Positions 38,807 to 50,298 of a DNA stretch of 64,000 nt are shown here, in pieces. Every line of letters starts with the position of its first letter. Position 1 is the first letter of the stretch. The stretch spans positions 2,302,653 to 2,366,652 of the forward strand of contig NZ_LIYD01000005.1 of assembly GCF_001278115.1 (NCBI RefSeq), in the 5' to 3' direction. A program made the translations under genes and the position numbers. The notes beneath the pieces were generated by a model, which did not search any database, was not told the origin of the DNA, and saw only the letters and a program-made list of their open reading frames with translations. This stretch comes from Flavobacterium akiainvivens. GTDB lineage: Bacteria > Bacteroidota > Bacteroidia > Flavobacteriales > Flavobacteriaceae.

Positions 38807-39157
38807 TTAGAATTTTAATCCGGCTTCCCTTGCGCCTTCAGCTAATGATTTAACACGTCCGTGGTATAGGTAACCGCCCCTGTCAAAAGAAATGGTTGTT
38901 ATACCTGCCTGTAGCGCTTTTTCAGCAATTACCTTGCCTACTGCAGCAGCGGTTTCAATGTTAGTACCTTTAGTGATGCCTGCATCCCTTGAAGAAGCAG
39001 AGGCCAAAGTTACACCGTTTACGTCATCTATGATTTGTGCATAGATCTCTTTATTGCTCCTGAATACAGAAAGTCTTGGTTGGGCAGCAGTTCCGCTTAC
39101 AATCTTTCTGATCCTGAACTTGATTCGTTGTCTTCTTTCAGATTTGTTTAATGACAT
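38807..39157 (-). CDS. rplR: 50S ribosomal protein L18
   Basis: 116-aa 5S rRNA-binding protein, with [20 protein letters not shown] and the C-terminal [20 protein letters not shown]. It lies between rplF and rpsE. Confidence 0.98.
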   Translation of the reverse strand: MSLNKSERRQRIKFRIRKIVSGTAAQPRLSVFRSNKEIYAQIIDDVNGVTLASASSRDAGITKGTNIETAAAVGKVIAEKALQAGITTISFDRGGYLYHGRVKSLAEGAREAGLKF

Positions 39158-39168
39158 AGTCTTAATTT

Positions 39169-39711
39169 TTAAGCTGATTTACCTGCTTTCCTTCTTAGTA
39201 CTTCACCAACAAACTTCACACCTTTTCCTTTGTAAGGCTCTGGCTTGCGGAATGAACGGATCTTAGCCGCTACCTGCCCTAAAAGTTGTTTATCGTGAGA
39301 AGCAAGTTTAATGATTGGGTTTTTACCTTTTTCTGTTACAGTCTCTACAGTTACCTCAGGAACCACTTCAAGAACTATATTGTGAGAGAAACCTAAAGCG
39401 ATATCCAGTTTTTGACCCTGGTTAGACGCCCTGTAACCTACACCTACAAGCTCAAGACTTTTTGTAAAACCTTCAGATACACCTATAATCATGTTGTTTA
39501 TAAGTGCCCTGTATAAACCGTGCTTAGAGCGCTCGTCTTTATGATCAGAAGACCTCTCTACTATTACCTGGCCTTCTTCGATTTTTACAGTAACATCTGC
39601 AAAATCCTGGCTAAGCTGTCCTTTTTTACCTTTTACCGTAACTACGTTATCGTTGATTTCAACAGTAACGCCGGCAGGTATCGTAATTGGATTTTTTCCT
39701 ATTCTTGACAT
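39169..39711 (-). CDS. rplF: 50S ribosomal protein L6
   Basis: 180-aa protein with the two-domain L6 fold. [19 protein letters not shown] opens it and [20 protein letters not shown] ends it. It follows rpsH by 18 nt. Confidence 0.98.
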   Translation of the reverse strand: MSRIGKNPITIPAGVTVEINDNVVTVKGKKGQLSQDFADVTVKIEEGQVIVERSSDHKDERSKHGLYRALINNMIIGVSEGFTKSLELVGVGYRASNQGQKLDIALGFSHNIVLEVVPEVTVETVTEKGKNPIIKLASHDKQLLGQVAAKIRSFRKPEPYKGKGVKFVGEVLRRKAGKSA

Positions 39712-39729
39712 CGTGATAGCTCTTTTAAA

Positions 39730-40128
39730 TTAGTATACGTAGCAAATAACCTCGCCACCCACATTTTCTTGCCTTGCCTGTTTATCTGTCATCAAACCTT
39801 TTGATGTAGAAACAATAGCTATACCAAGACCGTTAAGGATCCTTGGAAGGCTGGCAGCTCCGGCATATTTACGTAAACCCGGTTTACTGATTCTCTGGAT
39901 ATCTTTAATTACAGACTCTTTAGTTTCTTTGTCATACTTAAGAGCGATTTTGATGGTGCCTTGTACAGCGTTGTCATCAAATTTGTAACTAAGGATGTAT
40001 CCTTGGTCAAACAAAATCTTAGTGATTTCCTTTTTAAGGTTAGATGCAGGAATTTCCACAACTTTGTGGTTAGCCCTTACAGCATTTCTAACCCTGGTTA
40101 AATAATCCGCGATAGGATCTGTATACAT
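39730..40128 (-). CDS. rpsH: 30S ribosomal protein S8
   Basis: Starting at [17 protein letters not shown] gives the standard 132 residues; the 18 upstream codons read through an untranslated spacer. The C terminus ([20 protein letters not shown], then [10 protein letters not shown]) is diagnostic. The 69-nt rpsN-rpsH spacer holds a GGTTCGGCCCACTGGGCCGAA-type hairpin on the minus strand (about 40154-40173). Confidence 0.97.
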   Translation of the reverse strand: MYTDPIADYLTRVRNAVRANHKVVEIPASNLKKEITKILFDQGYILSYKFDDNAVQGTIKIALKYDKETKESVIKDIQRISKPGLRKYAGAASLPRILNGLGIAIVSTSKGLMTDKQARQENVGGEVICYVY

Positions 40129-40197
40129 AATAATTAATTTGCGGTAACGGTATTCGGCCCAGTGGGCCGAACCTATTACCAATTTATACTCTTTATA

Positions 40198-40467
40198 TTA
40201 CCAACTTGACTTTTTAACGCCCGGTATTAAACCGCTGTTAGCCATTTCACGGAAAGTAACACGTGAAATACCAAACTGACGCATATAGCCCCTTGGACGG
40301 CCTGTAAGCTTGCAACGGTTGTGCTGACGTACAGGTGAAGCGTTTTTAGGCAGTTTTTGCAGGCCTTCATAATCTCCGGCTTCAAGAAGAGCCTTCCTTT
40401 TTTCAGCATACTTTGCTACCATAGCCGCTCTTTTTACCTCGCGGGCTTTCATTGATTCTTTAGCCAT
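40198..40467 (-). CDS. rpsN: 30S ribosomal protein S14, zinc-free form
   Basis: 89-aa S14. The [18 protein letters not shown] block is diagnostic. The paired CxxC motifs of zinc-binding S14 are missing, so this is the C-minus form. It starts 3 nt after rplE. Confidence 0.97.
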   Translation of the reverse strand: MAKESMKAREVKRAAMVAKYAEKRKALLEAGDYEGLQKLPKNASPVRQHNRCKLTGRPRGYMRQFGISRVTFREMANSGLIPGVKKSSW

Positions 40468-40470
40468 GTC

Positions 40471-41022
40471 TTAATTCTTTTTAAAAGGTAAACCTAATTC
40501 TGCTAATAGAGACTTTGCCTCTTTATCGGTTTGAGCCGAAGTTACAAAGGTAATATCTAAACCTGATATTTTGTTTACTTTATCAATATCAATTTCAGGG
40601 AAAATGATTTGCTCAGTAACACCAAGGTTATAGTTACCCCTACCGTCAAAACCTGTAGCCTTAATTCCGCCAAAATCACGCACTCGTGGAAGAGAAGCTG
40701 TAATAAGCCTATCAAGGAATTCATACATCCTTTCGCCACGAAGGGTTACTTTAGCACCAATTGGCATACCTTTCCTAAGTTTAAACGTAGCAACGTCTTT
40801 CTTAGAAATGGTAGATACTGCTTTCTGGCCGGTAATTTTTGTAAGTTCATCTACCGCATAGTCGATAAGTTTCTTATCAGATACAGCAGCGCCTACACCA
40901 CGGCTAAGAACGATTTTTTCAAGTTTTGGAACCATCATTACGTTCTTATAGCCGAACTCTTCTTTAAGTGCAGGTACTACCCTGTCCTTATATTCTTGTT
41001 TTAATCTAGGTATATAAGCCAT
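40471..41022 (-). CDS. rplE: 50S ribosomal protein L5
   Basis: 183-aa 5S rRNA-binding protein, with [19 protein letters not shown] near 29-47 and the [19 protein letters not shown] block. It starts 2 nt after rplX. Confidence 0.98.
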   Translation of the reverse strand: MAYIPRLKQEYKDRVVPALKEEFGYKNVMMVPKLEKIVLSRGVGAAVSDKKLIDYAVDELTKITGQKAVSTISKKDVATFKLRKGMPIGAKVTLRGERMYEFLDRLITASLPRVRDFGGIKATGFDGRGNYNLGVTEQIIFPEIDIDKVNKISGLDITFVTSAQTDKEAKSLLAELGLPFKKN

Positions 41023-41024
41023 TA

Positions 41025-41339
41025 CTATAATACTTGATTAGTTTTTTTTGAAAACCTTACGTTCTTATCTCCTTCTTTCCTAACACCTGTTTTAGTAGTT
41101 TCTTTAGTTTTAGAATCTACAAGTGCAATGTTAGAAATATGGATAGGAGCTTCTTTCTTAACGATACCACCCTGAGGGTTTTTAGCGCTTGGCTTTGTGT
41201 GCTTAGACACAAGGTTAACACCTTCTACTACCGCTTTGTTTTTCTCACGAAGCACACGAAGTACTTTACCCTCGCTACCTTTATGGTCGCCGGCAATTAC
41301 CCTTACCGTGTCTCCTGATTTTATTTTTAGCTTTATCAT
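41025..41339 (-). CDS. rplX: 50S ribosomal protein L24
   Basis: 104-aa assembly-initiating protein. The KOW motif is visible as [20 protein letters not shown] at about 9-28. It lies between rplN and rplE. Confidence 0.98.
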   Translation of the reverse strand: MIKLKIKSGDTVRVIAGDHKGSEGKVLRVLREKNKAVVEGVNLVSKHTKPSAKNPQGGIVKKEAPIHISNIALVDSKTKETTKTGVRKEGDKNVRFSKKTNQVL

Positions 41340-41350
41340 CTCAATAACAA

Positions 41351-41719
41351 TTAAAGCACTTCAGGTGCCAATGATACAATTTTCATGAATTGCTTCTCAC
41401 GAAGTTCCCTTGCAACCGGGCCAAAAACACGGGTACCCCTCATTTCACCGGCGGCGTTTAGCAATACACAGGCATTGTCATCAAACCTGATGTATGAACC
41501 GTCAGCGCGGCGCACCTCTTTTTTGGTACGTACAACAACTGCAGTAGAAACAGCACCTTTTTTAACGTTACCGTTTGGTGTTGCATCTTTAATTGCTACT
41601 ACAATTTTATCTCCAACAGAGGCATAACGACGTTTCGTTCCTCCAAGTACACGAATAGTTAAAACTTCTTTAGCTCCCGTGTTATCTGCTACTTTTAGTC
41701 TGGATTCCTGTTGTACCAT
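41351..41719 (-). CDS. rplN: 50S ribosomal protein L14
   Basis: 122-aa intersubunit-bridge protein. [20 protein letters not shown] and the [20 protein letters not shown] end are diagnostic. It starts 2 nt after rpsQ. Confidence 0.98.
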   Translation of the reverse strand: MVQQESRLKVADNTGAKEVLTIRVLGGTKRRYASVGDKIVVAIKDATPNGNVKKGAVSTAVVVRTKKEVRRADGSYIRFDDNACVLLNAAGEMRGTRVFGPVARELREKQFMKIVSLAPEVL

Positions 41720-41721
41720 AA

Positions 41722-41982
41722 TTACTTCGCTCTTTCAATGATTTCTACTAGCCTCCAACATTTGGTTTTGCTCAAAGGACGTGTTTCCATAATCCTTACT
41801 GTATCACCAATGTTACAGTCATTTTTTTCGTCGTGTGCTACAAACTTTTTAGTTTTTAGTACGAACTTACCATATAACGGGTGTTTTACCTTTGTTGTTT
41901 GTGCAACTACAATAGATTTATCCATTTTGTTGCTGGTAACTACACCTATACGCTCTTTTCTTAAATTTCTTTTTTCTTCCAT
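41722..41982 (-). CDS. rpsQ: 30S ribosomal protein S17
   Basis: 86-aa OB-fold protein, with [19 protein letters not shown] and [20 protein letters not shown]. It starts 18 nt after rpmC. Confidence 0.98.
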   Translation of the reverse strand: MEEKRNLRKERIGVVTSNKMDKSIVVAQTTKVKHPLYGKFVLKTKKFVAHDEKNDCNIGDTVRIMETRPLSKTKCWRLVEIIERAK

Positions 41983-42000
41983 CTTGTCAGCAGACTACAA

Positions 42001-42189
42001 TTATTGTAACTTTTTGCTTAGCTCAGTTGTTACACGTGCAATAGACCTCCTTAGAGACCTTATTTGCAGTGGATTCTCAATAGGAGAAATCGCGTGAGCT
42101 GATTTTAGGTCGGCATATGTTTTCTGTAACTCACCAAGTTTACCTTGTAACTCAGCTGCAGATAGATCTTTAATGTCTGATTGTTTCAT
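42001..42189 (-). CDS. rpmC: 50S ribosomal protein L29
   Basis: 62-aa two-helix protein near the exit tunnel. LQGKLGELQKTYADLKSAHA and RSLRRSIARVTTEL are typical. It lies between rplP and rpsQ. Confidence 0.97.
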   Translation of the reverse strand: MKQSDIKDLSAAELQGKLGELQKTYADLKSAHAISPIENPLQIRSLRRSIARVTTELSKKLQ

Positions 42190-42201
42190 AATAAAATTGG
42201 A

Positions 42202-42621
42202 TTATGCTTCGAAATCTCTCGCAACAATAAATTTAGTTTTAACCGGTAGTTTCTGAGCAGCAAGGCGAAGTGCCTCTTTTGCTACAGATAGTGGCACGCC
42301 ACCTACCTCAAACATTATCCTTCCCGGTTTAACAACGGCTGCCCAATATTCAACAGCACCTTTACCTTTACCCATACGTACCTCAAGAGGTTTTTTAGTG
42401 ATAGGCTTATCCGGGAATATTTTAATCCACAACTGACCTTCCCTTTTCATGAAACGGGTTGCAGCAATACGCGCAGCCTCAATTTGACGAGAAGTGATAA
42501 AAGATGAATCTAAAGATTTTATACCAAACATACCATTAGAAAGTTCGTGGCCTCTTTGAGACACGCCTTTCATCTTACCTTTCTGTACCTTACGGTATTT
42601 TGTTCTTTTAGGTTGTAACAT
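42202..42621 (-). CDS. rplP: 50S ribosomal protein L16
   Basis: 139-aa protein near the peptidyl-transferase centre. [19 protein letters not shown] and [17 protein letters not shown] are diagnostic. It starts 19 nt after rpsC. Confidence 0.98.
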   Translation of the reverse strand: MLQPKRTKYRKVQKGKMKGVSQRGHELSNGMFGIKSLDSSFITSRQIEAARIAATRFMKREGQLWIKIFPDKPITKKPLEVRMGKGKGAVEYWAAVVKPGRIMFEVGGVPLSVAKEALRLAAQKLPVKTKFIVARDFEA

Positions 42622-42640
42622 TTCTCTTTAGTTTAAAAAA

Positions 42641-43393
42641 TTACTTTCTTTTGCGCTGGCCAGATTTACCATCACCCCTGTTAGGGCGTCCGCCCTGGGG
42701 CCTGTCCTGAGATCCTGAAGGTTTAGACTGTTTTTTGTCCATACCTACTAACGGAGACAGATCTCTTTTTCCATAAACCTCGCCTTTCATGATCCACACC
42801 TTAATACCCATCCTGCCGTAAGCAGTGTGAGCTTCACCAAGTGCATAATCAATATCAGCACGGAAAGTTGATAGAGGAATACGTCCTTCTTTGAAGTTTT
42901 CTGAACGTGCCATTTCAGCACCGTTAAGACGGCCAGAGATCATCACTTTAATACCTTCTGCATTCATACGCATAGCGGCAGCGATAGCCATTTTAATAGC
43001 CCTCCTGTAAGAGATACGGCTTTCAATCTGGCGGGCAATGCTGGTAGCAACCAGGTATGCATCTAACTCAGGCCTTTTAATTTCAAAGATGTTGATTTGA
43101 ACCTCTTTGTCAGTAATTTTCTTAAGTTCTTCTTTCAGCTTGTCTACCTCCTGACCACCTTTACCGATAATAATACCGGGACGGGCAGTGGTGATAGTAA
43201 CGGTTACAAGCTTAAGGGTCCTCTCGATGATTACCTTGCTTACACTAGCTTTAGATAAACGGGCATGGATATATTTCCTGATTTTGTGATCTTCGGCAAT
43301 CTTATCGCCGTAATCGTTTCCACCATACCAGTTAGAATCCCAACCCCTGATGATACCAAGGCGATTTCCTATTGGATTTGTTTTTTGTCCCAT
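42641..43393 (-). CDS. rpsC: 30S ribosomal protein S3
   Basis: 250-aa mRNA-entry protein. The KH domain contains [19 protein letters not shown] at about 73-91. The C-terminal tail after residue 215 is rich in Gly, Arg, Lys and Pro ([20 protein letters not shown]) and longer than in E. coli. It starts 8 nt after rplV. Confidence 0.98.
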   Translation of the reverse strand: MGQKTNPIGNRLGIIRGWDSNWYGGNDYGDKIAEDHKIRKYIHARLSKASVSKVIIERTLKLVTVTITTARPGIIIGKGGQEVDKLKEELKKITDKEVQINIFEIKRPELDAYLVATSIARQIESRISYRRAIKMAIAAAMRMNAEGIKVMISGRLNGAEMARSENFKEGRIPLSTFRADIDYALGEAHTAYGRMGIKVWIMKGEVYGKRDLSPLVGMDKKQSKPSGSQDRPQGGRPNRGDGKSGQRKRK

Positions 43394-43401
43394 ACTGTTT
43401 A

Positions 43402-43815
43402 TTAATTGCTTTGTGTATTATTGTTTGTAGCTCCAAGTACTATAGTAACGTGGTTAGAGCGTTTCCTTATCCTGTGGGCGCGGCCCTGTGGTGCAGGCCT
43501 AAGCCTTTTTAGCATCATACCACCGTCTACCCTGATTTCCTTCACAAAAAGGCCAGCATCCTCAAGGCTTTCTTCTGCATTTTTCTGCTGCCAGTTGTTG
43601 ATAGCAGAAAGAAGAAGTTTTTCAAGTTTGCGTGAAGCTTCTTTTGAGTTGAATTTCAATATATTTAGGGCTAATTCTACCTTTTGGCCCCTTACAAGGT
43701 CTGCAACTATGCGCATTTTCCTTGGAGAGGTAGGGCAGTTGTTCAATTTTGCAAAAGCAATTGACTTATTAGCCTCTTTCCTTGCATCTGCTGCTTCTCT
43801 TTTACGAACTCCCAT
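43402..43815 (-). CDS. rplV: 50S ribosomal protein L22
   Basis: 137-aa tunnel-lining protein with an N-terminal extension compared with the 110-aa E. coli form. [19 protein letters not shown] and the [18 protein letters not shown] hook region identify it. It starts 3 nt after rpsS. Confidence 0.97.
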   Translation of the reverse strand: MGVRKREAADARKEANKSIAFAKLNNCPTSPRKMRIVADLVRGQKVELALNILKFNSKEASRKLEKLLLSAINNWQQKNAEESLEDAGLFVKEIRVDGGMMLKRLRPAPQGRAHRIRKRSNHVTIVLGATNNNTQSN

Positions 43816-43818
43816 GAC

Positions 43819-44097
43819 TTATTTTTTTCCTTTGTTTTTAGCACCAGCATGGCCCCTGAAAGAGCGTGTTGGCGAAAATTCTCCTAATTTATGACCTACC
43901 ATATTCTCTGTAACGTAAACCGGTACGAACTGACGACCGTTGTGTACTGCGATAGTCTGTCCAACAAAATCCGGGGTAATCATAGAAGCGCGAGACCATG
44001 TCTTAACCACACCTTTGTTACCTTTTTCGATATTTTCCTGAACTTTCTTGTCTAATTTATAGTGAACGAAAGGTCCTTTCTTTAATGAACGTGCCAT
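43819..44097 (-). CDS. rpsS: 30S ribosomal protein S19
   Basis: 92-aa head protein. [19 protein letters not shown] and [16 protein letters not shown] are diagnostic. It lies between rplB and rplV. Confidence 0.98.
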   Translation of the reverse strand: MARSLKKGPFVHYKLDKKVQENIEKGNKGVVKTWSRASMITPDFVGQTIAVHNGRQFVPVYVTENMVGHKLGEFSPTRSFRGHAGAKNKGKK

Positions 44098-44107
44098 ATC
44101 TTACTAA

Positions 44108-44932
<825 letters not shown>

Positions 44933-44937
44933 TTTAA

Positions 44938-45228
44938 TTAGATATTATTGTAAAAATCTATTGTTTCTCCTTCTTTTACCTGTACAACTGCTTTTTTGTA
45001 AGCATTTGTTTTACCAGAGATTAAACCACTCTTAGTGTATTTAACCGTTCTATCAGCCCTGTAGTTCATTGTGTTAACTTCAGTAACAGAAACGCCATAA
45101 GCAGCCTCAACAGCTTTCTTAATCTCAATCTTGTTAGCTTTCTTGTCAACAACAAAACCAAAACGGTTAAAAACTTCGCCGTCTTTGGTTATTTTTTCAG
45201 TGACGATAGGTTTAATTATGATACTCAT
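44938..45228 (-). CDS. rplW: 50S ribosomal protein L23
   Basis: 96-aa exit-tunnel protein that docks trigger factor and [23 protein letters not shown] opens it. It starts 7 nt after rplD. Confidence 0.98.
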   Translation of the reverse strand: MSIIIKPIVTEKITKDGEVFNRFGFVVDKKANKIEIKKAVEAAYGVSVTEVNTMNYRADRTVKYTKSGLISGKTNAYKKAVVQVKEGETIDFYNNI

Positions 45229-45235
45229 ATCCCTA

Positions 45236-45865
45236 TTATTTGCTTAAATTTTCTTCAATTCCTGCTACAGAACCTTCAAACAGAACAACACTATTAGCGT
45301 TAAGTATCGTGTAAGTACTTAGTTCTGAAGAAGTTACAACACTGGTAGCCTTCAAATTGCGTGAGGACAAATATACATTTTTATTTGTATCACCCAACAC
45401 AAACAAAGATTTTTTGTTTTCTAACCCTAAAGCTTTCAAAACGTTAATGAAATTTTTAGTGTTTGGAGTTTCAAAATCGAAGTTCTCAACTACCACCAAA
45501 TTTGATTCCTGAGCCTTAAGTGTAAGAGCCGATTTACGGGCAAGACGCTTAAGGGTTTTGTTCAATTTAAAGCTGTAGCTCCTTGGCCTTGGACCGAAGA
45601 TTGTACCACCACCTTTAAACAAAGGGTTTTTAACACTACCTGCACGGGCAGTACCGGTACCTTTTTGTTTTTTGATTTTGCGTGTACTACCTGTTACTTC
45701 GTTACGCTCTTTTGCTTTGTGCGTACCTTGCCTTTGGTTAGCAAGATATTGTTTAACGTCCAGGTAAACAGCATGCTTATTAGGCTCAATTGCGAATACT
45801 GAATCAGAAAGGGTTACCGACCTGCCAGTTTCTTTTCCGTTGATATCTAATACTTTTACTTCCAT
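45236..45865 (-). CDS. rplD: 50S ribosomal protein L4
   Basis: 209-aa protein with a tunnel loop (GTGTARAGSVKNPLFKGGGT, about 70-89). Its start overlaps the rplC stop by one base (TAATG), so translation is coupled. In some bacteria L4 represses the S10 operon; no leader resembling that was identified here. Confidence 0.98.
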   Translation of the reverse strand: MEVKVLDINGKETGRSVTLSDSVFAIEPNKHAVYLDVKQYLANQRQGTHKAKERNEVTGSTRKIKKQKGTGTARAGSVKNPLFKGGGTIFGPRPRSYSFKLNKTLKRLARKSALTLKAQESNLVVVENFDFETPNTKNFINVLKALGLENKKSLFVLGDTNKNVYLSSRNLKATSVVTSSELSTYTILNANSVVLFEGSVAGIEENLSK

Positions 45866-46482
45866 TACTTCTGAATGATTACGTAAGAGTTTTTGTGTCC
45901 TGGTATAGCACCTTTAACAACAAGAAGGTTCTTGTCTGCCACCACCTTTAAAACTCTAAGGTTTTGTACTGTTACATTTTCTCCACCTGTTCTTCCTGCC
46001 ATACGCATGCCTTTAAATACCCTTGAAGGATAAGACGACGCACCAACAGAACCCGGCGCCCTAAGACGGTTGTGCTGACCGTGGGTAGACTGACCAACAC
46101 CACCAAAACCGTGACGTTTTACAACACCCTGGAAGCCTTTACCTTTAGACACACCCTGAACATCTACAAATTCACCTTCTGTAAACAAATCTACAGTGAT
46201 TACATCACCCAGTTTGTACTCTTCTACATACTCCTTGAATTCAACAACTTTCTTCTTAGCAACAGTACCCGCTTTTTTAAAGTGGCCGGCTTCCGCCTTA
46301 ATGGTGTGCTTTTCAGTTTTGTCATCGAAACCAAGTTGTAACGCTTCATACCCGTCAACCTCGTTGGTTCTGACTTGGGTAACAACGCATGGTCCAGCTT
46401 CTATAACGGTACATGGTATGTTTTTACCATTCTCGTCAAAAATACTGGTCATGCCGATTTTCTTACCAATTAACCCAGACAT
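45865..46482 (-). CDS. rplC: 50S ribosomal protein L3
   Basis: 205-aa protein. [20 protein letters not shown] opens it, and [20 protein letters not shown] carries the W-loop region. It is the first gene of the second ribosomal block, with its own promoter at 46544-46573 and a leader of about 55 nt. Confidence 0.98.
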   Translation of the reverse strand: MSGLIGKKIGMTSIFDENGKNIPCTVIEAGPCVVTQVRTNEVDGYEALQLGFDDKTEKHTIKAEAGHFKKAGTVAKKKVVEFKEYVEEYKLGDVITVDLFTEGEFVDVQGVSKGKGFQGVVKRHGFGGVGQSTHGQHNRLRAPGSVGASSYPSRVFKGMRMAGRTGGENVTVQNLRVLKVVADKNLLVVKGAIPGHKNSYVIIQK

Positions 46483-46543
46483 ATTAAACTTTTAAATAAT
46501 TATTAATACTGAGAACAGAACACACTGCTCCCTTTTGAGGGCG

Positions 46544-46573
46544 CAAAGTTAATTATCTTTTTCTTATACACAA
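46544..46573 (-). promoter_or_regulatory. promoter of the rplC-rplQ operon
   Basis: On the minus strand TTG (46571-46573), a 19-nt spacer and TAACTTTG (46544-46551), a consensus Bacteroidota promoter. The start would be near 46538. The leader contains a short CCCT-CAAA-AGGG hairpin. The rest of the 46483-46717 gap holds only this promoter and the upstream terminator. Confidence 0.7.
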
Positions 46574-46670
46574 CACTTTACAAATAGTTTTTTGCAAGTT
46601 TTTTCGCGTAACTACAAGAATCTAAATTTATTACGCAACACTTAGCTTTTAGAGCCGGTTTGCAAAAACA

Positions 46671-46698
46671 AAAAGCCCCGGAAAATACCGGGGCTTTT
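46671..46698 (-). terminator. terminator after rpsJ
   Basis: An 11-bp stem AAAAGCCCCGG / CCGGGGCTTTT with a 6-nt loop. On the minus strand a T-rich run follows. It ends the str operon 19 nt after rpsJ. Confidence 0.88.
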
Positions 46699-46717
46699 AT
46701 ATATAAAGCGTAGATTA

Positions 46718-47023
46718 TCACACTTTGATTTCAACTTCTACACCACTTGGAAGCTCTAATTTCATTAGGGCATCGATGGTTTTAGAAGAAGAGCTGTAAA
46801 TATCAAGAAGCCTTTTGTAAGAGCTTACTTCAAACTGCTCACGAGACTTTTTGTTTACGTGTGGAGAACGTAGTACAGTAAAGATTTTTTTGTGAGTAGG
46901 CAACGGAATAGGACCGGTTACCACTGCACCTGTACTTTTTACAGTCTTAACAATCTTCTCTGCAGACTTGTCTACAAGGCTATGATCGTATGATTTTAGT
47001 TTTATTCTGATTTTTTGACTCAT
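46718..47023 (-). CDS. rpsJ: 30S ribosomal protein S10
   Basis: 101-aa head protein that also serves in transcription antitermination (NusE). [20 protein letters not shown] and [20 protein letters not shown] are diagnostic. It is transcribed at the end of the str operon, 12 nt after fusA, and not with rplC. Confidence 0.98.
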   Translation of the reverse strand: MSQKIRIKLKSYDHSLVDKSAEKIVKTVKSTGAVVTGPIPLPTHKKIFTVLRSPHVNKKSREQFEVSSYKRLLDIYSSSSKTIDALMKLELPSGVEVEIKV

Positions 47024-47035
47024 TTCTTTTGTAAA

Positions 47036-49171
47036 TTAAGCGTTACCTTTTGCTTTTTTGATTACCTCATCTGCAATGTTAGATGGTGTTTCAGCATAGT
47101 GAGAGAACTCCATTGTAGAAGTAGCACGGCCTGAAGATAGTGTCCTTAGTGTAGTTACATAACCAAACATCTCAGATAGAGGCACGCTGGCTTTTACTAC
47201 TTTAGAACCTGCCCTGTCGTCCATGTTGTTTATCTGGCCACGACGACGGTTAAGGTCACCCACTATATCACCCATGTTTTCTTCCGGAGTAAGCACTTCA
47301 AGCTTCATGATAGGCTCAAGGATTACAGCACCTGCACTACGCGCAGCTTCTTTATAACCCATTTTAGCAGCAAGTTCAAATGAAAGTGCATCAGAGTCAA
47401 CCGGGTGGAATGAACCATCTATAAGGGTAACTTTCATACTATCCATTTCATAACCTGCAAGAGGACCTTGTTTCATAGCCTCTTTAAAGCCTTTTTCAAT
47501 CGCAGGGATGAACTCCCTTGGAATGTTACCACCTTTAACTTCGTTAACAAACTGAAGGCCCATTGGCACTTTGCCGTCAACTTCGTCAGCCGGCTCAAGA
47601 CGGAATACGATATCACCAAATTTACCACGACCACCAGATTGCTTTTTGTAAGTTTCCCTGTGGTTAGCAGCACGTGTAATAGCTTCTTTGTACTCCACCT
47701 GAGGCTCACCCTGGTTAACCTCTACCTTAAACTCACGCTTAAGACGGTCTACAAGGATATCAAGGTGAAGCTCACCCATACCAGAGATAATAGTTTGTCC
47801 TGAAGCATGGTCAGTCCTTACAGTAAACGTAGGGTCTTCTTCAGCAAGTTTAGCAAGAGCCATACCCATTTTATCTACGTCAGCCTTAGTTTTAGGCTCA
47901 ACCGCGATACCGATTACCGGATCAGGGAAGTTCATACTTTCAAGAACGATTGGGTTTTTCTCATCAGAAAGGGTATCACCCGTTTTGATATCTTTAAAAC
48001 CTACAGCAGCTCCAATATCACCAGCCTCAATATATTCAATAGGGTTTTGCTTGTTAGCGTGCATCTGGTAGATACGAGAGATACGCTCTTTGTTACCTGA
48101 ACGGTTGTTAAGAACATAAGAACCCGCATCAAGACGGCCAGAATAAGCCCTAAAGAACGCAAGACGGCCTACATAAGGGTCAGTTGCAATTTTAAACGCA
48201 AGTGCCGAGAACGGCTCATCAACAGATGGCTTACGAGTAATAGGCTGCTCTGTATCTGGGTTTGTACCCTCAATAGCTTCTTTATCAAGAGGCGAAGGAA
48301 GGAATTTACAAACCGAGTCAAGCATAAACTGAACACCTTTATTTTTGAACGAAGAACCACAAAGCATAGGGATGATAGCCATATCTATGGTAGCTTTCCT
48401 CAACGCTTCGTTGATTTCCTCTTCAGTAATAGAGTTTTCATCCTCCATGTATTTCTCAAGAAGGTTTTCATCATAAGCAGCAACCTCTTCGATAAGCTGA
48501 GACCTGTACTGGTGTACTTCGTCTTTCATATCTTCAGGTATAGCAACGATGTCAAAAGTAGCTCCCTGTGTTTCGTCATGCCATATGATAGCCTGGTTTT
48601 TGATAAGGTCTACCACACCTTTAAAGTCCTGCTCCTCACCAATTGGAAGAACCAACGGCACAGCGTTAGACTTAAGCATGTCTTTTACCTGCTGGCAAAC
48701 AGCAAGGAAGTTAGAACCCTGACGGTCCATTTTGTTTACAAAGCCCATACGTGGAACCCTGTAGTTATCTGCAAGCCTCCAGTTAGTTTCAGATTGTGGC
48801 TCAACACCATCAACCGCACTAAAAAGGAATACAAGACCATCAAGAACCCTTAGCGAACGGTTTACCTCTACGGTAAAGTCAACGTGTCCCGGGGTATCAA
48901 TAATGTTAAAGTGGTAATCTTTAGTTTCAGGAAGCGCTTTACCCTGCTCAGTTGGAAAGTTCCAAGTACAGGTTGTAGCAGCTGAAGTAATTGTAATACC
49001 CCTTTCCTGCTCCTGAGCCATCCAGTCCATAGTAGCAGCACCATCGTGCACCTCACCTATTTTGTGAGATTTACCGGTATAGAAAAGAATACGCTCTGTA
49101 GTTGTAGTCTTTCCGGCATCAATGTGGGCAGCAATACCTATGTTACGTGTATATCTTAAATCTCTTGCCAT
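47036..49171 (-). CDS. fusA: translation elongation factor G
   Basis: 711-aa GTPase that drives translocation. The P-loop [15 protein letters not shown] lies at about 15-29, then [12 protein letters not shown] and NKMD. Domains II-V follow in normal order to the C terminus. It lies between rpsG and rpsJ; tuf, which often follows fusA in other phyla, is absent. Confidence 0.98.
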   Translation of the reverse strand: MARDLRYTRNIGIAAHIDAGKTTTTERILFYTGKSHKIGEVHDGAATMDWMAQEQERGITITSAATTCTWNFPTEQGKALPETKDYHFNIIDTPGHVDFTVEVNRSLRVLDGLVFLFSAVDGVEPQSETNWRLADNYRVPRMGFVNKMDRQGSNFLAVCQQVKDMLKSNAVPLVLPIGEEQDFKGVVDLIKNQAIIWHDETQGATFDIVAIPEDMKDEVHQYRSQLIEEVAAYDENLLEKYMEDENSITEEEINEALRKATIDMAIIPMLCGSSFKNKGVQFMLDSVCKFLPSPLDKEAIEGTNPDTEQPITRKPSVDEPFSALAFKIATDPYVGRLAFFRAYSGRLDAGSYVLNNRSGNKERISRIYQMHANKQNPIEYIEAGDIGAAVGFKDIKTGDTLSDEKNPIVLESMNFPDPVIGIAVEPKTKADVDKMGMALAKLAEEDPTFTVRTDHASGQTIISGMGELHLDILVDRLKREFKVEVNQGEPQVEYKEAITRAANHRETYKKQSGGRGKFGDIVFRLEPADEVDGKVPMGLQFVNEVKGGNIPREFIPAIEKGFKEAMKQGPLAGYEMDSMKVTLIDGSFHPVDSDALSFELAAKMGYKEAARSAGAVILEPIMKLEVLTPEENMGDIVGDLNRRRGQINNMDDRAGSKVVKASVPLSEMFGYVTTLRTLSSGRATSTMEFSHYAETPSNIADEVIKKAKGNA

Positions 49172-49201
49172 TTTAGTTGTTTCTTTATGCTATATTAGTA
49201 A

Positions 49202-49678
49202 TTAGAATCTAAAGTGAGAGAATGCTTTGTTAGCCTCAGCCATTTTATGAGTATCCATCCTCTTTTTAACAGCAGCACCTTCTTCCCTTGCAGCAGCAAG
49301 AATTTCGTTAGCCAGCCTTTGAGCCATAGATTTCTCATTTCTCCTCCTTGCATAAAGTATCATCCATTTCATAGCCATAGAGATTTTCCTGTCAGGACGA
49401 ATCTGCATTGGTATCTGGAATGTAGCACCACCTACCCTGCGGCTACGTACTTCTACGTGCGGCATAACATTGGTAAGAGCATCTTTCCATACTTCAAGAC
49501 CTGATTTCTCCTGGTCTTGTTTTTTATTTTCAACGATCTCTATAGCATCATAAAATACATTAAAAGCTGTAGATTTCTTACCGTCCCACATTAGGTTATT
49601 CACAAAACGTGTTACCAGCTGGTCATTAAATTTCGGATCCGGTAAAAGTGGCCTTTTTTTAGCTTGTCTTTTTCTCAT
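49202..49678 (-). CDS. rpsG: 30S ribosomal protein S7
   Basis: 158-aa head protein and 16S assembly initiator. [17 protein letters not shown] and [19 protein letters not shown] are diagnostic. It starts 26 nt after rpsL. Confidence 0.98.
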   Translation of the reverse strand: MRKRQAKKRPLLPDPKFNDQLVTRFVNNLMWDGKKSTAFNVFYDAIEIVENKKQDQEKSGLEVWKDALTNVMPHVEVRSRRVGGATFQIPMQIRPDRKISMAMKWMILYARRRNEKSMAQRLANEILAAAREEGAAVKKRMDTHKMAEANKAFSHFRF

Positions 49679-49704
49679 GTCTTTTGTTTAAAAGCTTTTA
49701 ATAA

Positions 49705-50118
49705 TTACTTTTTCTTACCTTTTGCCGGAGCAGCTGCTGCCTGTCCTGGTTTTGGACGCTTAGCACCATACTTAGACCTCCTTTGAGTTCTACCTGCTAC
49801 ACCTGCCGTATCAAGAGCACCACGTACAATGTGATACCTTACACCCGGTAAGTCTTTTACCCTTCCGCCCCTAACTAATACTATCGAGTGCTCTTGAAGA
49901 TTGTGTCCTTCACCCGGGATGTAAGCATTTACCTCATTACCATTTGTTAAACGCACCCTTGCAACTTTACGCATTGCAGAGTTTGGTTTTTTTGGCGTAG
50001 TAGTGTAAACACGTGTACAAACACCCCTCCTTTGAGGACAAGAATCCAAAGCAGCCGATTTACTCTTCTTAGTTATCTGGGTTCTCCCTGTTCTTACTAA
50101 TTGTTGAATTGTTGGCAT
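49705..50118 (-). CDS. rpsL: 30S ribosomal protein S12
   Basis: Decoding-centre protein. The start [12 protein letters not shown] gives 137 residues; the longer frame overlaps the promoter. [18 protein letters not shown] (about 43-60) and [12 protein letters not shown] hold the residues altered in streptomycin-resistant mutants; the usual Lys of TPKKPNS is present. The C terminus has an Ala/Lys-rich tail ([14 protein letters not shown]) beyond the E. coli length. Confidence 0.97.
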   Translation of the reverse strand: MPTIQQLVRTGRTQITKKSKSAALDSCPQRRGVCTRVYTTTPKKPNSAMRKVARVRLTNGNEVNAYIPGEGHNLQEHSIVLVRGGRVKDLPGVRYHIVRGALDTAGVAGRTQRRSKYGAKRPKPGQAAAAPAKGKKK

Positions 50119-50169
50119 AATTAATACTAAAAATTTCTTATGTTTAATAAACCCGCTTTTTACGGGCTG

Positions 50170-50199
50170 CAAATGTAAAAATTAAAAATTATAAAACAA
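50170..50199 (-). promoter_or_regulatory. promoter of the str operon (rpsL)
   Basis: On the minus strand TTTG (50197-50200), a 19-nt A/T-rich spacer and TACATTTG (50170-50177), a near-perfect consensus. The start would be near 50164, about 46 nt before rpsL. A CCCG-CGGG hairpin is possible at the 5' end of the leader. Confidence 0.72.
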
Positions 50200-50298
50200 A
50201 CGCTTAATCCATTAATTTTCAAACCCATCCCCAAGTCTTAACCCGCACATATTTTTTCTGTAATATTTGCGTTATTTTGTACAGCATAAAACCCGCGA

